Part shown: positions 6,551 through 9,881 of the stretch, piece after piece
How positions within the stretch are numbered: position 1 is the stretch's first letter
Layout of the letters: each line of letters opens with the position of its first letter
Made by a program: the position numbers and the translations under genes
Assembly (NCBI GenBank): GCA_012798745.1
Contig: JAAZMQ010000100.1
Location: 1-9,881 of the forward strand
Reading direction: 5' to 3'
DNA from: Bacteroidales bacterium
Lineage (GTDB): Bacteria; Bacteroidota; Bacteroidia; Bacteroidales; Dysgonomonadaceae
DNA: 9,881 nt
Notes under the pieces: generated by a model
Told to the model about the DNA's origin: nothing
Seen by the model: the letters and a program-made list of their open reading frames with translations, nothing else
The model's database searches: none

Positions 6551-8695
6551 TTATTTTCTTTCAAAACGCTCCATTACTTCACGCCAAGTAGTGAAAATGA
6601 TATCATTTTCCTTAAAAAAATGAATGACTTCCGGATCAGCAAACATTTTCGCTTCCCAAACCCGCTGTTGCCATGAACCGGTAATAATTTTCAGATTTTC
6701 ACTTTCAAAAGAAGGGTGAAAAATGATTTCCGTAATACCGGGATCTAAAGTATTAACAAGCTTAAAAAAGTTAGCTTTTTTTTCTTCGTAGGAATTGCCT
6801 TTTGGTACACTGGCAAAATTATCAAGTTTTGGAAGTTTATAATTATTCAACATGTTAATTACTTCATTGTTTATAGGATAACCCTCTGCACTTGCAAAAG
6901 CAAGCACTTTCGGATTAGAGATATCTATTGCATTAGCCGGAATTTTATACTCTTCAGCAATCTTTAAAAAAACCCTCAAAAACTCCTGTGAACCATATAA
7001 AGTTCCCATATGAGTATCAATATGTGTTGGAGTATATCCCAATGCCAGCATTTTATCAATTTGTGCTCTCACTTCCATTTCTACCTCCTTTGGAGTAGCA
7101 TTCATCACCACATCTTTGACACTACGCCACATTTTACCCTCAGAATCAATTAAACCCGGAACCTTTTCGGGGTCGACAAGTGGCCTCCACCGCCAAGTTT
7201 TCCATTCGCTGGTAAGAGTAAGGTGTACCCCTACATCGGCTTTAGGAACATTTTTTGCCCACTGTACAAATGGTTCTGCGTACTCGCACGGCATCATCAC
7301 CGATCCCGAAAGAATATAGTTGTTTTCAATGTAATATTTCCCTGCATCGTTTGCTTCCTCACACATTCCCAAGTCATCCATATGCATTAGCAACACTTTC
7401 TTACCTTTTGGGAATCCCAATTTTTCAGCGTTAGTATTACCTAAGTCAGGTTCTTTTACCCACGAAGGCAAAAAAGAAACATGCTTAATGGATTTTCCAT
7501 TGGGAACATGGCAAGAATAGGTAATATGTACCTGCCCATCCCTCGTTTGAATCGCAGTTGGATAAGAAAAGCTCCCTTTCCCTTTTGGTTCGTATTCCAG
7601 ATAACGCATCCACTTCCAACTAGCTCCTTCGTCATCCGAAAGCGAAACAGCCAATCGATTCCTTCCCTCTTCCAAGTCATTATAAACCATCAACCAATGG
7701 CCGTCATTCAAAGAAATGACCTCTACACTGGAACCCGGGTTTGGAATATCTGTTTTTTTGGATACACTCCATGTATAACCATTATCATCAGAACTACTAA
7801 AAATAATTCGTTCAGGCTTATCACCATTGTTTCGCATATAAGCCACAATGGTTCCGTCTTGCTTTTGCAAGAGAGCAGGCTGAATATTTCCTCGTCCAAC
7901 AATAGGAAGACTTGGTGTCCAGGTATCTCCGTTATCGTTAGAAATAGCAACCAAAGACACGTTATATCCGTCAGAATAAAGCGGCAGCAATATTCTGCCC
8001 TTTTCCAAGATAAGCGGCTGAATGCGTCCCATCCAACCTACCTCCCGCTTCTCCGGATCTTTAGCAGCTTCTACAATCATCCTTTCGTATTGTACTGCGT
8101 ATTCCGACCATATCGAACATACTGGATCCAATTCTTTGAACCCTTTTTCCAACGTTTCGACAAACTCATCTCCCGGCTTTAAAAGGATTACATCCTGCCA
8201 ATCCCATTTAGGTGGTCCGTCATTCAAATAATCTGATGATATACGCGTTTTTAGCAAGGAATTTTGCCACCGATTAGCAACAACCACAACCCATGTCAGA
8301 TGCAGACGATTTTTTGAGTCCAGAAAAAGGACAGGGTTACAATCGGGATTCCGAGGCGTATCAGCCATAACAAAAGGCTCACTCCAACGACTTTGTCCCT
8401 TTTGCAACCGTGCTCCTTTTATCTGTACATCATTGGCAGTACGTTCTCCTGAACCTTCAAACCAACAGCACAACAAATCTCCATTGGGTAATTCCACCAC
8501 CGAACTGCTGTGGACATGCATACCCTGTAGAGGGAAAATAAATTCGGATCGGAATAATGAAGCGCCTGTTTTACGTACATTAGACATTGACTGGGCTCTC
8601 GAAATCAAAGGTAATAGAGAAAAACATTCTATAAACAGAGAGATTTGCAAAAAAGAAAAAAACCATATTGGAAACAGCTTGAAAATTTTATTCAT
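6551..8695 (-). CDS. Fusion of sialidase-like BNR propeller and ChbG/HpnK/YdjC-type carbohydrate deacetylase
   Basis: This encodes 714 residues, ATG to TAA, with a signal peptide (hydrophobic 8-31, likely cleavage after SRA at 34). Residues 50-412 form a BNR_2 sialidase-like six-bladed propeller. It has HVHSSSVVE (60-68), CCWFEGSGE (76-84), DCNPVL (118-123), and Asp boxes SNDNGDTW (252-259), SSDDNGYTW (301-309) and SLSDDEGASW (351-360). Its end, YSCHVPNGKSIKHVSF (393-408), is the usual family terminus. Residues 430-714 are a complete YdjC/ChbG deacetylase, a zinc-dependent family that removes acetyl groups from amino sugars. It has HMDDLGM (438-444, Asp440/Asp441), GVHLTLTSEW (489-498), THIDTHMG (557-564, metal His) and IIFHPSF (657-663). 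The short linker (413-429) includes NAEKLGFPKGK, which resembles the mature start of stand-alone deacetylases, so the second domain lost its own signal peptide. The BNR domain lacks FRIP; whether it cleaves sialic acid is unknown. The frame is continuous, so this is not a simple missed stop. Confidence 0.92.
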   Translation of the reverse strand: MNKIFKLFPIWFFSFLQISLFIECFSLLPLISRAQSMSNVRKTGASLFRSEFIFPLQGMHVHSSSVVELPNGDLLCCWFEGSGERTANDVQIKGARLQKGQSRWSEPFVMADTPRNPDCNPVLFLDSKNRLHLTWVVVVANRWQNSLLKTRISSDYLNDGPPKWDWQDVILLKPGDEFVETLEKGFKELDPVCSIWSEYAVQYERMIVEAAKDPEKREVGWMGRIQPLILEKGRILLPLYSDGYNVSLVAISNDNGDTWTPSLPIVGRGNIQPALLQKQDGTIVAYMRNNGDKPERIIFSSSDDNGYTWSVSKKTDIPNPGSSVEVISLNDGHWLMVYNDLEEGRNRLAVSLSDDEGASWKWMRYLEYEPKGKGSFSYPTAIQTRDGQVHITYSCHVPNGKSIKHVSFLPSWVKEPDLGNTNAEKLGFPKGKKVLLMHMDDLGMCEEANDAGKYYIENNYILSGSVMMPCEYAEPFVQWAKNVPKADVGVHLTLTSEWKTWRWRPLVDPEKVPGLIDSEGKMWRSVKDVVMNATPKEVEMEVRAQIDKMLALGYTPTHIDTHMGTLYGSQEFLRVFLKIAEEYKIPANAIDISNPKVLAFASAEGYPINNEVINMLNNYKLPKLDNFASVPKGNSYEEKKANFFKLVNTLDPGITEIIFHPSFESENLKIITGSWQQRVWEAKMFADPEVIHFFKENDIIFTTWREVMERFERK

Positions 8696-8745
8696 AATTC
8701 ATCATTTATAATTTTAAAAAATAATTTATATGTAAAGAAATTGTT

Positions 8746-9881
8746 TCACTTTTTATTATCCGCAGGAAAGAAAGAAGCTTGTGCTTCTGTTCCCCATTTT
8801 TTATTGGGCTCCGCACCCATTTCAAACTCCAATACCCCACCATTTATAATTTCTTCATGTGAAATCCAAGGAACATTTAAAGTCCGACCATTAAACATCG
8901 CTTGCTGAATATAAACATTTTCGGCCGAATTGTTTCGGGCAATTATTGTAAATGTAGTATTTTTTTCTGTTTTTAAAGTAAGCTTTTCGAAGAGTGGACT
9001 ACCAATAGTATAAATTGGGGTTCCAGGTGTTACTGGATAAATTCCCATAGCACTAAGCACGTACCATGACGAAAGTGATCCCATATCCTCATTTCCACAA
9101 AGTCCACCCGGTCCAGGCTTGTAAAGTTGTTCCATAATTTGTCTTATTCGGAATTGCGTTTTCCAGGGTTGTCCGGCATAGTTGTACAAATAAGCAACAT
9201 GATGTGAAGGCTGGTTGCCATGCACATATTGTCCGATAGTTCCAACCACTCCTACATATTTTGGTGGTGTAATCAAAGGGCTCATTTCAAAAAAGGTATC
9301 CAACTTTCCCGTAAAATTTTCTACTTTACCAAAGAGGCTTATTAAGCCGGGTACATCATGCTGTACCGACCAAATATATTGCCAAGCATTAGATTCGGTA
9401 TAATGACGAAAGGGACGACGACCTACAAGTAGAGGATCAAAATATTGGTAGTAAGAGTGATCTCTGTACTTTGTTATTTTTTGTTCCCGTCCGTTCAGTG
9501 CTTCTAACCATGAACCGTCAAGCAAGCGGGGACGCATAAATTGGGTCTCCTTATCCCACACATTTTTATAATTCCCTGCCCTTTGCATAAACAACTTATA
9601 ATCGTCCTCTTTCCCCAGCTCTTTTGCCATTTGGGCAATACACCAGTCGTCATAAGCAAATTCCAGGGTTTTCGAAACCGATTCTGTCACTCTGTCAGCA
9701 GGAATATAACCCAGCGTATGAAGATATTCCAATCCCGACCGTGCTGAATTAAGCGAAACAGGCGGTTTAGGAAATTCCAACGCTTTTATCCGCATAGCTT
9801 CATAAATAAATTCGGCTTCATATCCCCGAAATCCTTTCCGATAGGCATCTACCACAATAGGAACCAAATGGTCACCCACCA
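8746..9881 (-). CDS. GH92 alpha-mannosidase, C-terminal part (5' end outside window)
   Basis: The reading frame is open to the right edge and ends at TGA at 8746. About 377 residues are visible of a family that usually has about 750, so the Met at 9879 is almost certainly internal. Family GH92 contains calcium-dependent exo-alpha-mannosidases acting on N-glycans, yeast mannan and other alpha-mannosides. In the visible numbering the hallmarks are LEYLHTLGYIPAD (50-62), TLEFAYDDWCIAQ (71-83), FMRPR (114-118), YTESNAWQY (160-168, candidate catalytic acid Glu162), GNQPSHHVAYLYNYAGQPW (221-239) and CGNEDMGSLSSWYVLSAMG (261-279), followed by YPVTPGTPIYTIGSP. The Glu/Asp pair in GNEDMG occupies the calcium/base region, where many members have GNDD; linkage preference cannot be read from this alone. 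It is the most upstream visible gene of the run and lies 50 bp before the BNR-deacetylase fusion gene. That spacer is AT-rich with no evident terminator, so co-transcription is likely. Confidence 0.93.
   Translation of the reverse strand, partial: VGDHLVPIVVDAYRKGFRGYEAEFIYEAMRIKALEFPKPPVSLNSARSGLEYLHTLGYIPADRVTESVSKTLEFAYDDWCIAQMAKELGKEDDYKLFMQRAGNYKNVWDKETQFMRPRLLDGSWLEALNGREQKITKYRDHSYYQYFDPLLVGRRPFRHYTESNAWQYIWSVQHDVPGLISLFGKVENFTGKLDTFFEMSPLITPPKYVGVVGTIGQYVHGNQPSHHVAYLYNYAGQPWKTQFRIRQIMEQLYKPGPGGLCGNEDMGSLSSWYVLSAMGIYPVTPGTPIYTIGSPLFEKLTLKTEKNTTFTIIARNNSAENVYIQQAMFNGRTLNVPWISHEEIINGGVLEFEMGAEPNKKWGTEAQASFFPADNKK

Noticed and set aside
6551..6553. Possible fusion of the BNR-deacetylase and the ceramidase-like gene into one product
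   Set aside because: A clear TAA separates them by 5 bp from an ATG that begins a normal N-terminal hydrophobic segment. This is tight operon spacing, not a broken single gene.
7481..8182. Plus-strand open frame of 233 codons
   Set aside because: It lies wholly opposite the well-supported BNR domain and its translation has low-complexity Arg/Ser/Ile-rich content with no family resemblance. It is a shadow of the minus-strand gene.

Overview
The window looks like a piece of a Bacteroidota genome (Cytophagales/Marinilabiliales-type or Bacteroidales-type; the genus cannot be told). It is AT-rich with long A/T-rich spacers. Start codons lack clear Shine-Dalgarno sequences, and the protein families are ones typical of glycan-degradation loci in this phylum. 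Every gene lies on the minus strand, so transcription runs from the right edge to the left edge. Spacers are short (25, 124, 52, 72, 5 and 50 bp), which fits one operon or two consecutive transcription units. No RNA gene, CRISPR array, insertion sequence, SusC/SusD pair or regulator gene was seen.

Layout in transcription order (right to left): (1) 8746-9881, C-terminal half of a GH92 alpha-mannosidase cut by the window edge; (2) 6551-8695, a two-domain protein with an N-terminal sialidase-like BNR propeller fused to a C-terminal ChbG/HpnK/YdjC-type carbohydrate deacetylase; (3) 4989-6545, a neutral-ceramidase-like metallohydrolase with an N-terminal membrane segment; (4) 3924-4916, an alpha/beta hydrolase of the BD-FAE/carbohydrate esterase type, also membrane-anchored; (5) 2804-3871, an alkaline phosphatase interrupted by two in-frame TAG codons in an otherwise open frame; (6) 451-2679, a secreted 742-residue protein with a probable beta-propeller and a probable alpha/alpha-toroid half that I cannot assign to a family; (7) 1-425, the N-terminal 141 residues of a second sialidase-like BNR lipoprotein, cut by the left edge.

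Read together, this is an exported set of hydrolases for a decorated glycan or glycoconjugate: mannose removal, a BNR-type glycosidase or lyase, N- or O-deacetylation, ester cleavage, phosphate removal and possibly amide cleavage. The exact substrate cannot be read from the sequence. The most interesting points are the BNR-deacetylase fusion, the doubly amber-interrupted phosphatase whose two stops share the same 7-base context, the unassigned 742-residue protein, and the ceramidase-like protein that keeps its metal ligands but lacks the usual nucleophile-loop sequence.
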